64,000 nucleotides of DNA from Nitrosomonas sp. (GCF_020852615.1 NZ_JADZAJ010000032.1:95803-159802); one strand, 5' to 3'. Shown: positions 1 through 11,097, counted from the first letter of the stretch. The notes: generated by a model from the letters alone, not told the origin. Translations and numbers: made by a program.

Positions 1-598
1 CGGCTTCAAGCCAGCCGTAAATAGCCGCAACCACATCGTCCACATGGATCAGACCAAAACGGTTACCGGCGTTACCTGGAACCGGAAGAATACCATAACC
101 CATGGCCCGAAAAAATGGCTGCATCGCTTTGTCACCAGGGCCATAAACTGCTGCCGGCCTGAATACAGTTGAAGCTAATTTCCCGGAAAATTCAGGGATT
201 AACTGTTCCGCCTCATATTTACTTCGTGCATACCAGGAAAGTTGGAACTCACGAGCGGCCAGTGAAGAAATAAATAAAAACCTTGAACATGAAGACGAGT
301 CAGAAGCGGCCCGCAAAATATTTTTTGTTCCAATCACATTAGCCTGGAAGAAATCATCCCAAGATTTTCCTCTAATTGCTCCAGCGCAATGTATAACTGC
401 TTCAGTACCAGAAACAAGGTCACGCAATACACCATCACGACTCAAGTCGCCGTAAACCCACTCCACAAGGGGAAAATCCTGCCCTGGTGCTGCTCTCCTG
501 GCCAGTGCACGCACCCTCCACCCGGATGCTGTCAACTTTGAGATTAGAACATGGCCGATAAAACCTGTGGCACCCGTTAATGCAACAGCTCTAACCAT
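1..598 (-). CDS. NAD-dependent epimerase/dehydratase (extended SDR), C-terminus cut by window edge
   Basis: Reading the minus strand from an ATG at 598 gives an open frame that runs off the window start, about 199 residues. It opens with the Rossmann glycine motif TGATGFIG, has an acidic residue followed by VYGDL typical of the NAD pocket, the HCAGAIRG segment, the catalytic YARSK (YxxxK) and the RPAAVYGPGD motif of extended short-chain dehydrogenases that act on nucleotide sugars. It lies downstream of and in the same direction as the fatty acyl-AMP ligase, 79 bases after that gene's stop, so the two may be co-transcribed. Substrate cannot be told from the sequence; a UDP-sugar epimerase/dehydratase role is the family expectation. 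Confidence 0.85.
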   Translation of the reverse strand, partial: MVRAVALTGATGFIGHVLISKLTASGWRVRALARRAAPGQDFPLVEWVYGDLSRDGVLRDLVSGTEAVIHCAGAIRGKSWDDFFQANVIGTKNILRAASDSSSCSRFLFISSLAAREFQLSWYARSKYEAEQLIPEFSGKLASTVFRPAAVYGPGDKAMQPFFRAMGYGILPVPGNAGNRFGLIHVDDVVAAIYGWLEA

Positions 599-677
599 AG
601 ATACTACCGGAAGTGAGAAGGAATTTTACAGCCCCTTCTCACATAAAGAAATGATTTATTGATAGATAATGGAGCTG

Positions 678-2501
678 TCAGCCAGCAGTATAAGTAGTGG
701 CTACAGGCTGCTCCAAGTTTGCACGCTGCAAGAAACCCTGGCGTGCTGCAAAACGTGACAACTTCCCTGACGAAGTCCGAGGCAGTGTATGGGGCGGCAC
801 CAGTTCAACCAGGCAACTAACCCCAAAAGCCATATACACCATCTGCTGAAGTCTGTTAATTAGCGACTGCCGGTCTACTGCTGAAGCAAGTCTGCATTCA
901 ACAACCAGTACCACCGATGTTGAGCCATCCTCATTACTGACACCAAATGCAGAGGCTTCCCGTGCCCTTACTTCCGGCTGCTGCTCGGCAAGTTCTTCGA
1001 CATCCTGCGCCCGTATATTTCTACCGTTGACAATGATGACATCCGTACGTCTTCCTGTGATATACAGATCCCCTTCAAACAGGAAACCAATATCACCTGT
1101 ATCCAGCCAGCCATCTAATCTGATTGCTCTCGCAGTTTCATCCGCATTATTAAAATATCCACTCATCACGCTTTCCCCTCTAACCAGAATACTTCCAACC
1201 GTCATATGGGGAACTTCATGATCTGCTTCATCAACCACTCTGACTTCATGGCCTGGCAACGGGCGGCCACAATTCACGAACTCATTATACTTCCTGCCGT
1301 CTGCCTGAACTCTTACCGCAATTTTTTTCTCAATCAGCGTCTTGGCATCTACACGTAAACTTCTTGCCCCCAAACCAATATCAGGGAAAGATACTGCGAG
1401 TGTTGACTCAGCCAACCCATAACATGGTAAAAAAGCACGCTCATCAAATCCTGCAGCAGAAAATTTGGCAGCAAAACTCTTCAGCGTATCCAGTCGGATC
1501 ATTTCAGCCCCTACACCTGCTGCTCGCCAGCTACTCAGATCCAAGTCCACCAGATCCGATTCACGTGCACGCAAAGTACATAATTTAAGACCGAACGGTT
1601 GGCTAAAAGCGATAGTACAGCGATTACGGCTAATTAGTTTAAGCCACTGCAAAGGACGAACAGCAAAATCCCTGGTAGCCAGATAATCTACAGACAGCTG
1701 AGCCGCCAAAGGGGCCAGCACCAGGCCAACCAAGCCCATATCATGATAAAAAGGCAACCACGATGCACACCGGTCACCAAACCGGACATCAAGACCATTG
1801 CAGACGATACCCTGCAGATTAGCCATTAAAGCTTTCTCGGTAATAACAACTCCCCTTGGCAAACGAGTACTGCCGGAAGTAAACTGCAGGTAGGCTGTTT
1901 CGTCCGGTGTATTGGGGAGGAGTGCCACATCGGCTTCCGGTAACAAATCAAGCTGCTCAGGTGTACCGCTCCATTTAAGCTCGTTATTTACCAGGCCATT
2001 AACAGCCTCGTTGAGAAATTCAATAAAATCGAGGCTGGCTACAGCCACGTTTGCTCTACTGCTCTCAAGCATCCCTCTAAGCTGCTGCACATAAATTGCA
2101 CGACTGCCAAGATTTACGGGTACCGGCATCGCAAAGGGAATAAGGCCAGCAAACCGGCAGGCAAAAAACAGCTCAATAAACGCCGGAGTAGTATCAGCGA
2201 TCAGTGCAACCCGGCTGTTACGAGCCAATCCAAGACCGGACAGCCGTTTTGCAATTATTTTTGAATTTGTACACAACACCCTGTACGGAAGTACAGATTT
2301 AAGATTACCTCTTGAATCGTAAAAATTGTACCCAGTCTCACCTTGAGCCGCGTACTCAAGTGACTCCACTAAGGTTGTAAAATTTGCTCTTCTCTGGGCC
2401 AACAAATTATGAGTAGGTGTTGGCGCAATACCTATCCTGAGCGACTGGGAATCATTTTTTTGTACTGGCGGAATGCCCAACTTGGCTATTGTCGAACTCA
2501 A
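678..2501 (-). CDS. Fatty acyl-AMP ligase (FAAL-type AMP-binding enzyme)
   Basis: A 607-residue adenylate-forming enzyme. The phosphate-binding loop TSGSTRLPRGVV, the SWLPFYHDMGL segment, LPCYGLAEST (substrate/adenine loop) and the hinge region LDTGDIGFL followed by ITGRRTDVIIVNGRN are all present and in family order. This pattern matches fatty acyl-AMP ligases, which activate fatty acids as acyl adenylates and hand them to acyl carrier proteins of lipid or polyketide assembly lines rather than to CoA. No carrier protein or synthase is in view, so its partner is unknown. The only neighbour on its strand is the SDR gene just downstream. A long-chain acyl-CoA synthetase is the alternative reading. 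Confidence 0.85.
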   Translation of the reverse strand: MSSTIAKLGIPPVQKNDSQSLRIGIAPTPTHNLLAQRRANFTTLVESLEYAAQGETGYNFYDSRGNLKSVLPYRVLCTNSKIIAKRLSGLGLARNSRVALIADTTPAFIELFFACRFAGLIPFAMPVPVNLGSRAIYVQQLRGMLESSRANVAVASLDFIEFLNEAVNGLVNNELKWSGTPEQLDLLPEADVALLPNTPDETAYLQFTSGSTRLPRGVVITEKALMANLQGIVCNGLDVRFGDRCASWLPFYHDMGLVGLVLAPLAAQLSVDYLATRDFAVRPLQWLKLISRNRCTIAFSQPFGLKLCTLRARESDLVDLDLSSWRAAGVGAEMIRLDTLKSFAAKFSAAGFDERAFLPCYGLAESTLAVSFPDIGLGARSLRVDAKTLIEKKIAVRVQADGRKYNEFVNCGRPLPGHEVRVVDEADHEVPHMTVGSILVRGESVMSGYFNNADETARAIRLDGWLDTGDIGFLFEGDLYITGRRTDVIIVNGRNIRAQDVEELAEQQPEVRAREASAFGVSNEDGSTSVVLVVECRLASAVDRQSLINRLQQMVYMAFGVSCLVELVPPHTLPRTSSGKLSRFAARQGFLQRANLEQPVATTYTAG

Positions 2502-2775
2502 AATCTTCCCCTAGAAATATTTTCTGGCCAATTTGCTGAATTGATACACAACTCGCCACTTACGCAACAAGTAAGTACCACCACCCATGGTGTATATATG
2601 GGCTGCGAGCTTATAGAAGGGCCCTTTAACTGTCAAGAAGACACCCTCTCTACTGTTGTTTTTCAACAACGATATAATTATCGCATTCCACCTGTAAAAA
2701 ACCAAAATATTAGCTTTTAAACTTCATGCTGGATAAAATCACCGGCATTATAAATCGTTTACGACGCAACACGAA

Positions 2776-3756
2776 ATGAAGCATAAGCTCCCCACAAAAA
2801 CAGGAATCGGTTTGTTCCTGTTTTTTGCAATACTATCTGCGTCAACTTACATTCATGCAGAAAGCTGGATACGGCCGCCAGATGACGTTGATATTTTCGG
2901 TCAAATTCAAACAACAGCAGCCAGTCGTGAAGAAACATTACTTGATATAGCACGCCGGTACGATATTGGTCAGGATGAAATGGTATTGGCCAATCCCGAG
3001 GTAAACCGCTGGCTACCCGAAGATGGCGCCACAGTCGTACTGCCGTTACGTTTTATCATCCCACAGGCTGAACGAACCGGTCTTGTCATCAATCTGCCGG
3101 AAATGCGGCTCTATTATTTTCCCAAACCGGCAAAGGGACAAAAACCCGAAATTATCACCTATCCTGTCAGCATCGGCAGAATGGACTGGAAAACACCATT
3201 GGGCAGAACAACTATTGTCAGAAAACAAAAAAACCCGACATGGACTCCCCCTCAATCACTCAAAATTGAGGCAATAACAGAGGGAAAGCCTCCTCTGCAA
3301 GATATCGTCCCACCCGGCCCTGACAATCCTCTTGGACGATATGCACTATATCTTGGCCTGTCCGGCTACCTGATCCACAGCACCAATAAACCATTTGGAG
3401 TTGGCATGCGCGTCACACACGGCTGCATGCGCCTGTACCCTGAAGACATTGAAAAACTGTTTAATCTTGTACCTGCAGGCACACCAGTGCAGATCGTTAA
3501 CCAGCCTATCAAACTGGGATGGCAGGGCAGTATTTTATTTATTGAACTGCACCCGCCGCTGGAAGAGGATAACACCAGCTTTTCTGATTACGAGCGAAAG
3601 GTCCATAGCACAATCTCGGAATTTCTCGAAAAAACCACCAGAAATTCCAGTGGGACAATCATAAAAGAAACCAGAATTAATATGGAAGCTCTGGCATCAG
3701 CGATCCGGACCAGGAACGGCATACCGACCCTGATTTCAGAAAATCAGGAAAACTAG
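2776..3756 (+). CDS. L,D-transpeptidase (YkuD family) with LysM-like N-terminal domain
   Basis: A 326-residue exported protein. Residues 1-28 form a signal peptide (basic start, then LFLFFAILSAS, cleavage near HAES). A LysM-like segment follows at about 42-92 (ETLLDIARRYDIG ... MVLANPEVNRWLP). The YkuD catalytic domain occupies about 100-245 with the active site HGC at 215-217 inside VTHGCMRLYPEDIE. These enzymes form 3-3 cross-links in periplasmic peptidoglycan or attach lipoprotein to it. The C-terminal 80 residues are a family-type extension. It converges with greA, with only three bases between the stop codons. Confidence 0.92.
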   Translation: MKHKLPTKTGIGLFLFFAILSASTYIHAESWIRPPDDVDIFGQIQTTAASREETLLDIARRYDIGQDEMVLANPEVNRWLPEDGATVVLPLRFIIPQAERTGLVINLPEMRLYYFPKPAKGQKPEIITYPVSIGRMDWKTPLGRTTIVRKQKNPTWTPPQSLKIEAITEGKPPLQDIVPPGPDNPLGRYALYLGLSGYLIHSTNKPFGVGMRVTHGCMRLYPEDIEKLFNLVPAGTPVQIVNQPIKLGWQGSILFIELHPPLEEDNTSFSDYERKVHSTISEFLEKTTRNSSGTIIKETRINMEALASAIRTRNGIPTLISENQEN

Positions 3757-3759
3757 CCA

Positions 3760-4236
3760 TCAAATATATTTAACGTCCAGAATTTCATACTCCCGAATAC
3801 CGCCAGGCGCCTGCACTTCAGCCACATCCCCCGCGTATTTGCCAATTAGTGCCCGGGCAATAGGTGAACTGACAGAAATTTTACCTTCCTTGATATCAGC
3901 TTCATCATCACCCACGATCTGGTAGGTCACGACAGTATCATTGCTCAGTTCCATCAAATCAACAGTGGCACCAAATACACAGGCGCCATCTGCATTTAAT
4001 GTTGCGGGGTTAATAATCTGCGCATTGGCCAGCTTACTCTCCAATTCTGCAATACGTCCCTCTATAAACCCCTGCTTTTCTTTGGCAGCATCATATTCGG
4101 CGTTTTCCGACAGATCGCCATGGGAACGTGCTTCTGCAATGGCAGCAATGACAGCAGGACGATGAACTGTTTTCATTTCATGTAACTCTGCACGCAATTT
4201 CTCTGCGCCAGCTTGGGTAACGGGAATGACATTCAT
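3760..4236 (-). CDS. greA: Transcription elongation factor GreA
   Basis: The 158-residue length and the pattern are those of GreA. There is an N-terminal coiled coil (residues 1-75, with [16 protein letters not shown] and [15 protein letters not shown], which holds the acidic tip D and E residues that enter the RNA polymerase secondary channel). The FKBP-like C-terminal domain ends in [11 protein letters not shown]. GreA triggers cleavage of backtracked transcripts. It follows carB on the same strand after 172 bases, the usual carA-carB-greA order of proteobacteria. Confidence 0.97.
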   Translation of the reverse strand: MNVIPVTQAGAEKLRAELHEMKTVHRPAVIAAIAEARSHGDLSENAEYDAAKEKQGFIEGRIAELESKLANAQIINPATLNADGACVFGATVDLMELSNDTVVTYQIVGDDEADIKEGKISVSSPIARALIGKYAGDVAEVQAPGGIREYEILDVKYI

Positions 4237-4408
4237 GACCTAGGTTCTCTTTTGATCTAAAAAACAACGTTATTCAAACAACAGGCTGCATTCAGCACAT
4301 TGCCTGAAAGCACATAGCACATTAGCTATCTGATTAAAAATCTCACAAACAGACACCTATCCTTTCAGATTAGTACCCAACAGGCTCAGGAGGAGAAATA
4401 ATTGTTGC

Positions 4409-7400
4409 CTAGACAGCCAGATTTTGCAAACGATAAACCTGCAATTCCTGACGAGCGGCCATGCCGGCACAAGCGGCCCGTGCACCGGCAATGGTTGTGT
4501 AATAAGTTATCTTGGCCTGTAAAGCAGCACGCCGGATAGAATAAGAATCCCGCACCGCACTGCGCTTATTTGTTACCGTGTTGATGATCAGAACAATCTC
4601 TCCGTTCTTGATCATATCCACAATATGTGGCCGGCCTTCCGTCACCTTATTGACTGCAATCACCGGCAATCCCGCCTCTTGTAAAATTTGAGCTGTTCCG
4701 CGTGTGGCATAAAGCGAAAATCCCAGTTCAATTAATTTGGCAGCGATGGAGACAGCTTCCTGTTTATCGCTATCTCTTACACTGATCAGTACATTGCCCG
4801 ATGTCGGCAACTGAACACCCGCAGCAAGCTGTGATTTGATGAATGCCTCAGCAAAAGTCCTGCCGATCCCCATTACTTCACCGGTTGATTTCATCTCCGG
4901 CCCAAGTATGGTATCCACACCGGAAAATTTAGCAAACGGGAAAACAGCCTCCTTGACTGAGAAATGAGGAGGATGAATTTCTTTTTTGATGCCCTGATCA
5001 GCCAGGGTCTGGCCTGCCATACAGCGAGCTGCAATTTTAGCCAGTTGTAAACCAGTTGCTTTGGAGACGAAAGGAGCCGTACGCGATGCCCTGGGATTCA
5101 CCTCCAGCACATAGACAGTATCATCCTGGATGGCAAACTGGACATTCATCAGTCCTCTGACATTCAGTGCACGCGCCATGGCCCCGGTTTGTCGACGCAA
5201 TTCATCTTGCAGAGAAGCAGAAAGATTGAAAGGAGGCAATGAACAAGCAGAATCACCGGAATGAACTCCGGCTTGTTCGATATGTTCCATAATTCCACCG
5301 ATCAGTACGGTTTCCCCGTCAAAAATCGCATCAACATCCACCTCGATTGCGTTATTAAGGAAATGATCCAGCAATACAGGAGAGTCATTTGATACCTTCA
5401 CGGCTTCCTGCATATAACGCTCCAGATCGCGCGCCTCATGCACAATTTCCATGGCACGGCCACCCAGCACGTAACTTGGCCTGACAACCAGGGGATAACC
5501 GATTTTATCCGCTGCAGCCAGAGCTGCTTCCGGAGTACGCGCGGTAAAATTGGGGGGCTGTTTAAGACCCAGCTCTTGCAGCATGGCTTGAAAACGCTCA
5601 CGATCTTCAGCACAGTCAATCATATCCGGGCTGGTGCCAATAACAGGGACTCCGTTTGCTTCCAGTGCACGCGCCAGCTTAAGCGGGGTCTGCCCACCGT
5701 ACTGCACGATAACACCAACCGGTTTTTCCACTGCCACAATTTCCAGAACATCTTCAAGCGTGAGCGGTTCAAAATACAGCCGGTCAGAAACATCATAATC
5801 AGTCGAGACTGTTTCCGGATTACAGTTGACCATAATTGTCTCATACCGGTCTTCACGCAGTGCCAATGCAGCATGTACACAGCAGTAATCAAATTCGATT
5901 CCCTGGCCGATACGATTAGGCCCACCCCCCAGCACCATGATTTTCTTTTTATCAGTTGGATGAGATTCGCACTCTTCCTCATAGGTTGAGTACATATAGG
6001 CCGTATGTGTATCAAACTCGGCTGCACAGGTATCCACTCGCTTATAGACCGGGTGTAAACCCTGTTCATGCCGTCTGGCACGCACTTTATCCTGGCTGGT
6101 ACCAAGCAAAGCTGCCAGCCGCCTGTCTGAGAAACCGCAGCGTTTCAAATGGAGCAGCTCACGCCGATCCAGTGTGTCCAGCTGTCTTCCCGAAAATGCC
6201 TGCTCCTGTCTGACCAGATCTTCAATCTGAACCAGGAACCACGGATCAATCCGGGTAAGTGCGTGAATTTGATCGAAAGGAATATTGCAGCGAAATGCAT
6301 CAGCCACATACCACAAGCGCTCAGGCCCGGGATGACCCAGCTCGGCCTTTATGACTTCAAGATCCAGGGTCTTTTCATCCAGACCGTCCACACCTGTTTC
6401 CAGCCCGCGTAACGCCTTCTGCAGCGATTCCTGGAAAGTACGCCCAATCGCCATGACCTCACCCACTGATTTCATCTGTGTAGTTAAACGATCATTTGCC
6501 TGGGGGAATTTTTCAAATGCGAAGCGAGGCACCTTGGTTACAACATAGTCGATGGTCGGCTCAAACGAGGCCGGAATAATACCACCGGCAATATCATTGC
6601 CCAGTTCGTTGAGTGTATAACCGACGGCCAGCTTGGCGGCAACCTTGGCAATCGGGAAACCCGTTGCTTTCGAAGCCAGTGCAGAAGAACGTGATACGCG
6701 GGGATTCATTTCGATCACAAGCATATTTCCGTTTTCGGGATTAATGGCGAACTGCACGTTGGAACCGCCTGTTTCCACGCCAATTTCCCGAAGTACCGCA
6801 ATTGATGCATCGCGCATACGCTGATACTCTTTATCCGTCAGTGTCTGAGCAGGCGCAACTGTGATCGAATCACCTGTATGGACCCCCATGGGATCAACAT
6901 TTTCGATAGCACAAACAATAATGCAGTTATCCTGCTTATCACGGATAACTTCCATCTCATACTCTTTCCAGCCAATAACCGACTCTTCGATCAATAACTC
7001 CCGGGTAGGGGAAGCTTCCAGGCCGCGCTCACAAATCTCAATAAATTCTTCCCGGTTATACGCAATCCCCCCCCCGCTCCCTCCCAGGGTGAAAGAAGGC
7101 CGGATAATGGCCGGGTAGCCGATCATGGCTTGTGCCTGTATCGCTTCTTCCATGCTGTGTGCCATAGCAGAGCGTGCAGATTGCAGGCCGATACGTGTCA
7201 TTGCCTGTTTGAATTTCTCGCGATCTTCCGCTTTGTCGATAGCTTCTCGGGAAGCGCCAATCAACGCCACACCATATTTTTCCAGCACACCATGCCGCAC
7301 CAGATCCAAAGCACAGTTAAGTGCTGTTTGCCCTCCCATGGTTGGCAACAGTGCATCCGGCCGCTCAATCTCGATTATTTTTTCAACAGCCTGCCAGATA

Positions 7401-7606
7401 ATCGGCTCTATATAAGTAGCATCGGTTAATTCCGGGTCAGTCATGATCGTTGCCGGATTGGAATTGATCAAAATGACGCGATAACCTTCCTCTCGCAATG
7501 CCCGGCACGCCTGCACACCAGAATAGTCAAATTCACAAGCCTGGCCGATAACAATCGGCCCTGCACCAATAATAAGGATAGATTTCAGGTCGGTACGCTT
7601 TGGCAT
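4409..7606 (-). CDS. carB: Carbamoyl phosphate synthase large subunit
   Basis: A 1065-residue protein of full family length. The N-terminal half starts with [21 protein letters not shown] and carries the first ATP-grasp domain ([15 protein letters not shown]). An oligomerisation domain spans roughly 400-550. The second half repeats the fold ([34 protein letters not shown]), followed by the MGS-like allosteric domain from about 940. It makes carbamoyl phosphate from bicarbonate, ATP and ammonia supplied by CarA, for arginine and pyrimidine synthesis. It begins 25 bases after the carA stop and is surely co-transcribed with it. Confidence 0.98.
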   Translation of the reverse strand: MPKRTDLKSILIIGAGPIVIGQACEFDYSGVQACRALREEGYRVILINSNPATIMTDPELTDATYIEPIIWQAVEKIIEIERPDALLPTMGGQTALNCALDLVRHGVLEKYGVALIGASREAIDKAEDREKFKQAMTRIGLQSARSAMAHSMEEAIQAQAMIGYPAIIRPSFTLGGSGGGIAYNREEFIEICERGLEASPTRELLIEESVIGWKEYEMEVIRDKQDNCIIVCAIENVDPMGVHTGDSITVAPAQTLTDKEYQRMRDASIAVLREIGVETGGSNVQFAINPENGNMLVIEMNPRVSRSSALASKATGFPIAKVAAKLAVGYTLNELGNDIAGGIIPASFEPTIDYVVTKVPRFAFEKFPQANDRLTTQMKSVGEVMAIGRTFQESLQKALRGLETGVDGLDEKTLDLEVIKAELGHPGPERLWYVADAFRCNIPFDQIHALTRIDPWFLVQIEDLVRQEQAFSGRQLDTLDRRELLHLKRCGFSDRRLAALLGTSQDKVRARRHEQGLHPVYKRVDTCAAEFDTHTAYMYSTYEEECESHPTDKKKIMVLGGGPNRIGQGIEFDYCCVHAALALREDRYETIMVNCNPETVSTDYDVSDRLYFEPLTLEDVLEIVAVEKPVGVIVQYGGQTPLKLARALEANGVPVIGTSPDMIDCAEDRERFQAMLQELGLKQPPNFTARTPEAALAAADKIGYPLVVRPSYVLGGRAMEIVHEARDLERYMQEAVKVSNDSPVLLDHFLNNAIEVDVDAIFDGETVLIGGIMEHIEQAGVHSGDSACSLPPFNLSASLQDELRRQTGAMARALNVRGLMNVQFAIQDDTVYVLEVNPRASRTAPFVSKATGLQLAKIAARCMAGQTLADQGIKKEIHPPHFSVKEAVFPFAKFSGVDTILGPEMKSTGEVMGIGRTFAEAFIKSQLAAGVQLPTSGNVLISVRDSDKQEAVSIAAKLIELGFSLYATRGTAQILQEAGLPVIAVNKVTEGRPHIVDMIKNGEIVLIINTVTNKRSAVRDSYSIRRAALQAKITYYTTIAGARAACAGMAARQELQVYRLQNLAV

Positions 7607-7631
7607 TTGTGATGAAGGTTATTCCGGTGGC

Positions 7632-8783
7632 TCAGACTGATTGCTTGTTTTTCGCCATCCGGCTGATGAAACGACTAAATAAGTAATCCACATCCTGCGG
7701 GCCCGGGCTGGCCTCAGGGTGTCCCTGAAAACAGAAAACCGGATGATCTGTCAGCTCAAACCCCTGAAGACTGCCATCAAACAATGAATGGTGCGTAACA
7801 CGCACATTGGCAGGCAAGGTGTCAACATCAACTGCAAATCCGTGGTTCTGGCTGGTAATCATCACACGGCCACTATCGATATCCAGCACCGGATGATTAG
7901 CACCATGATGCCCGAATTTCATTTTGATTGTTTTGGCACCTATCGCCAGTGCAATTAGCTGGTGACCGAGACAGATACCAAAAACAGGAATTTTGCCAGC
8001 CAGCAATGCACGGGCTGTATCGATCGCATAATCACAGGCTTCCGGATCACCCGGACCATTGGAAAGCACCACACCATCCGGCCGGGCAGCAAGAATTTCA
8101 TCAGCCCGTGTCTGCGCAGGATAGACGGTCACCTGGCAGCCACGCTCAACCAGTTTGCGCAAAATTGCACGTTTGACACCATAATCCAGCACAGCAACCC
8201 GGTAAAGGCGCTCACCCGCTGCCTGATAACCTTTTTCAGGTGACCACGCCCCCTCACTGAATTCCCATGATCGGCTGCAACTGACCACACGCGCAAGATC
8301 CATTCCCGTCAAACCGGGAAACATTTGCGCCTGCTGCAATGCTTCAGCCTCATCAACATGGCCAGCCATGATACAACCGGCCTGTGCACCCTTCGTTCTC
8401 AGAATGCGTGTAAGTTTGCGTGTATCTATCCCGGCAATTGCCGGGACGCCGTACTGCTTGAGAAAATCAGGTAATGTCTGGCGACTGCGCCAGTTGCTGG
8501 CAATAAGCGGCAGGTCACGAATCACCAGCCCTGCCGCATGGACAACTCTGGAAGAAATTACAGATTCTATATCCTCATCATTAACACCGGTATTACCGAT
8601 ATGAGGATAAGTCAGCGTAACAATCTGGCGGCAATAAGAAGGATCAGTGAGAATTTCCTGGTAACCGGTCATGGCTGTATTGAAAGCCACTTCCCCGGTA
8701 GTGATACCTTCCGCACCGACTGAATCTCCGTGAAAAACAGTACCATCAGCCAGAACAAGTACAGCACGCGGACGGTTCAACAC
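7632..8783 (-). CDS. carA: Carbamoyl phosphate synthase small (glutaminase) subunit
   Basis: A class I glutamine amidotransferase subunit. The nucleophile elbow [11 protein letters not shown] holds the catalytic Cys and [10 protein letters not shown] the His/Glu pair. The N-terminal carA domain has [11 protein letters not shown] and [18 protein letters not shown] place the start at a GTG at 8783 because a GGGGA Shine-Dalgarno sits 5-6 bases upstream and the product then begins just before the conserved AVLVLADGT; this gives 383 residues. An in-frame TTG at 8795 would add four. Glutamine hydrolysis delivers ammonia through a tunnel to CarB. Confidence 0.96.
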   Translation of the reverse strand: MLNRPRAVLVLADGTVFHGDSVGAEGITTGEVAFNTAMTGYQEILTDPSYCRQIVTLTYPHIGNTGVNDEDIESVISSRVVHAAGLVIRDLPLIASNWRSRQTLPDFLKQYGVPAIAGIDTRKLTRILRTKGAQAGCIMAGHVDEAEALQQAQMFPGLTGMDLARVVSCSRSWEFSEGAWSPEKGYQAAGERLYRVAVLDYGVKRAILRKLVERGCQVTVYPAQTRADEILAARPDGVVLSNGPGDPEACDYAIDTARALLAGKIPVFGICLGHQLIALAIGAKTIKMKFGHHGANHPVLDIDSGRVMITSQNHGFAVDVDTLPANVRVTHHSLFDGSLQGFELTDHPVFCFQGHPEASPGPQDVDYLFSRFISRMAKNKQSV

Positions 8784-8824
8784 AGAATTCCCCAATATTT
8801 TTGTAATACGATACAGACAGACAG

Positions 8825-8858
8825 AAAAAAAGCGGTTTGAAGTTGACGCTACACCGCT
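8825..8858 (-). terminator. Hairpin with seven-U tract in carA leader (terminator or attenuator)
   Basis: On the minus strand the arms AGCGGT (8858-8853) and ACCGCT (8836-8831) are exact complements around a 16-base loop and are followed directly by seven T residues. It lies between prlC and carA, which run in the same direction. It is either the terminator of the upstream transcript or, because a perfect -10 hexamer sits just before it, an attenuator of carAB. The six-pair stem and large loop are modest for an intrinsic terminator. Confidence 0.55.
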
Positions 8859-8866
8859 ATACGTTA

Positions 8867-8895
8867 ATTATACGCCAGAAACAGAAGCTTTTCCA
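8867..8895 (-). promoter_or_regulatory. Candidate sigma-70 promoter for carAB
   Basis: Minus strand TATAAT at 8872-8867 is a perfect -10 element. A TGGAAA at 8895-8890, 17 bases away, is a partial match to the -35 consensus. Predicted start lies near 8860, immediately before the leader hairpin and about 75 bases before the carA start codon. Confidence 0.45.
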
Positions 8896-8991
8896 GAAAC
8901 AACCTTGCCCGCACATGCCCTGTATAAGCCCTATATAAATCAGAGATTACAGATCAAAGGCAAAATACCCCCTTTCAGAAAAATGGTTTTC

Positions 8992-11097
8992 TCAAGCCAT
9001 CATACCGTTATGCCTCAGTAGCGCATCAATTTTTGGCTCACGTCCACGAAATGCGATAAATGATTCCAGTGCCGAACGGCTGCCGCCTACAGCAAGAATT
9101 TCATGCCGGAAATGCTGGCCGGTTTTCGCACTCACCACCTGGCCGGTCCCATTTTCTTCAAACAGGCTGTAAGCATCCGCAGATAACACCTCTGCCCATT
9201 TATAACTGTAATAACCAGCGGCATACCCTCCGGCAAATATGTGGCCGAAGCTGTCCGGGAACCGATTGAAAGCAGGGGGAATAATAACTGCCACCTGCTG
9301 ACGGATTTTATCCAGGCGCTGCAATACTGTTTCACTTCCCTGCGGATCAAAGTCAGTGTGTATTTGCATATCAAATAATGCGAATTCGATCTGGCGCAAA
9401 GTCTGAAGACCGCTTTGGAAGTTTTTGGCAGCAAGCATTTTGTCAAACAATACGCGCGGCAGCAGATTACCGGTTTCCACATGTGCCGTCATATCACGCA
9501 GCACTTCCCATTCCCAGCAAAAATTCTCCATGAACTGGCTGGGAAGCTCAACTGCGTCCCACTCAACTCCATTGATACCAGAAACCCCCAATTCCTCCAT
9601 TTGAGTCAGCAAATGGTGCAGGCCATGGCCAAATTCGTGAAACAGCGTAATTACCTCATCATGTGTAAACAACGCCGGGCGCAACTGTCCGTCAATCGTC
9701 ACCGGTGCAGAAAAATTGCAGGTAAGGTAGGCAACCGGTGTTTGAATTTCAGAACGACCGATCTCCGGTACGTCAATCCGTCGCCGTGTAATGGCATCAT
9801 CCATCCACGCTCCCCCGCGCTTGCCGGGGCGGGCGTAGAGATCCAGATAAAATTGCCCCAGCAAATTACCTTTGGCATCTGTGATATCGAAAAACTTCAC
9901 ATCCTGATGCCAACGCTGAACATGGCGTGCCGCCCCTGCCTCGCTGATATGTATCCCGTACAAAGCCTCCACCAGCTGGAACATGCCGGACAACACCTTA
10001 TTTTCCGGGAAATACTGTTTAACCTCCTGATCGGAGAAAGCATAACGCTCAATACGCAGTTTTTCGCTGACATAAGCAATATCCCAAGCCTCAAGCTGAG
10101 CCAGCTTCAGTTTTTCGGCGGCAAACTGCTGCAGCTCCACCAGATCCTTTTCTGCATAAGATCTTGCTCTGGCAGCCAGTTCATTGAGAAAACCCAGCAC
10201 CTGCTGTGGTGTTTCTGCCATCTTTGGTGCCAGAGAGACCTGCGCATAGCAGTCGTAGCCCAGCAACCGGGCCTCCTCCCGGCGCAAGCGTAAAATCTGC
10301 TCGATTAAAGGCATATTGTCGCGATTTGCCGCCTGATCTGAAACCGTTTCAAGCTCGCTCGCCCGTGTCGCATATGCCCGGTACATCTGTTCGCGTAAAT
10401 TACGATTGTCTGCATACTGCATAACCGGCAGGTAGGACGGTGCGTGCAGGGTAAACTTCCAGCACTGCGCAGTAACTGATGTATCCCCGGTCGCTGCTTC
10501 GCGTGCTGCCTGTAATACATCTTCCGGAATCCCGGCAAGTTCATCCCGGTTTTCCACAAGCAGGGAAAATGCATTGGTAGCATCAAGCAGGTTATCGCTG
10601 AATTTCGCACTCAATGCTGACAACTCTTCCTGAATCTGCATAAACCGGGCTCTATCTTCCGGTGGCAGTTCAGCACCTCCCAGGCGAAAGTCGCGCAGCT
10701 GGTTATCTACAATTTTTTTGCGCGCCTGGTTTAATGCATTGAACGACGAATCTGCCCGTAACTGTCGGAATTTTTCAAATAACACCTGATCCTGCGACAA
10801 TTCGGCATAGTACTGCGTAACACGCGGCAGGTTAGCGTTATAAATCTCTCGTAACTCCGGGTTGTTCATGACCGCATTCAAATGCGTTACCTGCCCCCAC
10901 GCACGCGATAAACGTTCGTTTACATCTGTCACCGGTTGTACAAAGTCCTGCCAGTCGGGAATTTCTGTTGCATTTTTAACTGCATTCACCACGGCGCGGC
11001 AATCACGCAACAGCTCATCTATGGCCGGCGCAATGTGTTCATTGCGAATTTCTTCGTAGTGCGGAAGTGTGGAAAAATCAAGTAGCGGGTTTTTCAT
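8992..11097 (-). CDS. prlC: Oligopeptidase A (M3 family zinc metallopeptidase)
   Basis: A 701-residue cytosolic peptidase of the thimet oligopeptidase family, close to the usual 680. The zinc site FHEFGHGLHHLL (HExxH with the downstream Glu in the segment GINGVEWDAVELPSQ) is intact, and the C-terminal AGGYAAGYYSYKWAEVLSADAY is typical of PrlC/Dcp enzymes. It degrades short peptides, including cleaved signal peptides. It lies between pyrC' and carA on the same strand, 41 bases downstream of pyrC', so it may be read with the pyrimidine row. Confidence 0.95.
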   Translation of the reverse strand: MKNPLLDFSTLPHYEEIRNEHIAPAIDELLRDCRAVVNAVKNATEIPDWQDFVQPVTDVNERLSRAWGQVTHLNAVMNNPELREIYNANLPRVTQYYAELSQDQVLFEKFRQLRADSSFNALNQARKKIVDNQLRDFRLGGAELPPEDRARFMQIQEELSALSAKFSDNLLDATNAFSLLVENRDELAGIPEDVLQAAREAATGDTSVTAQCWKFTLHAPSYLPVMQYADNRNLREQMYRAYATRASELETVSDQAANRDNMPLIEQILRLRREEARLLGYDCYAQVSLAPKMAETPQQVLGFLNELAARARSYAEKDLVELQQFAAEKLKLAQLEAWDIAYVSEKLRIERYAFSDQEVKQYFPENKVLSGMFQLVEALYGIHISEAGAARHVQRWHQDVKFFDITDAKGNLLGQFYLDLYARPGKRGGAWMDDAITRRRIDVPEIGRSEIQTPVAYLTCNFSAPVTIDGQLRPALFTHDEVITLFHEFGHGLHHLLTQMEELGVSGINGVEWDAVELPSQFMENFCWEWEVLRDMTAHVETGNLLPRVLFDKMLAAKNFQSGLQTLRQIEFALFDMQIHTDFDPQGSETVLQRLDKIRQQVAVIIPPAFNRFPDSFGHIFAGGYAAGYYSYKWAEVLSADAYSLFEENGTGQVVSAKTGQHFRHEILAVGGSRSALESFIAFRGREPKIDALLRHNGMMA

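Noticed and set aside
3729..3748. Hairpin CCTGATT / AATCAGG between ldt and greA as a bidirectional terminator
   Set aside because: It lies inside the ldt coding end and has no T tract on either strand.
5438..6105. Plus and minus frames of 160-183 codons within carB
   Set aside because: Shadows of the intact 1065-residue CarB.
9415..10293. 292-codon plus-strand frame
   Set aside because: Antisense to prlC, whose HExxH region and full family length leave no doubt; the product is rich in His, Gln and Cys and resembles nothing.
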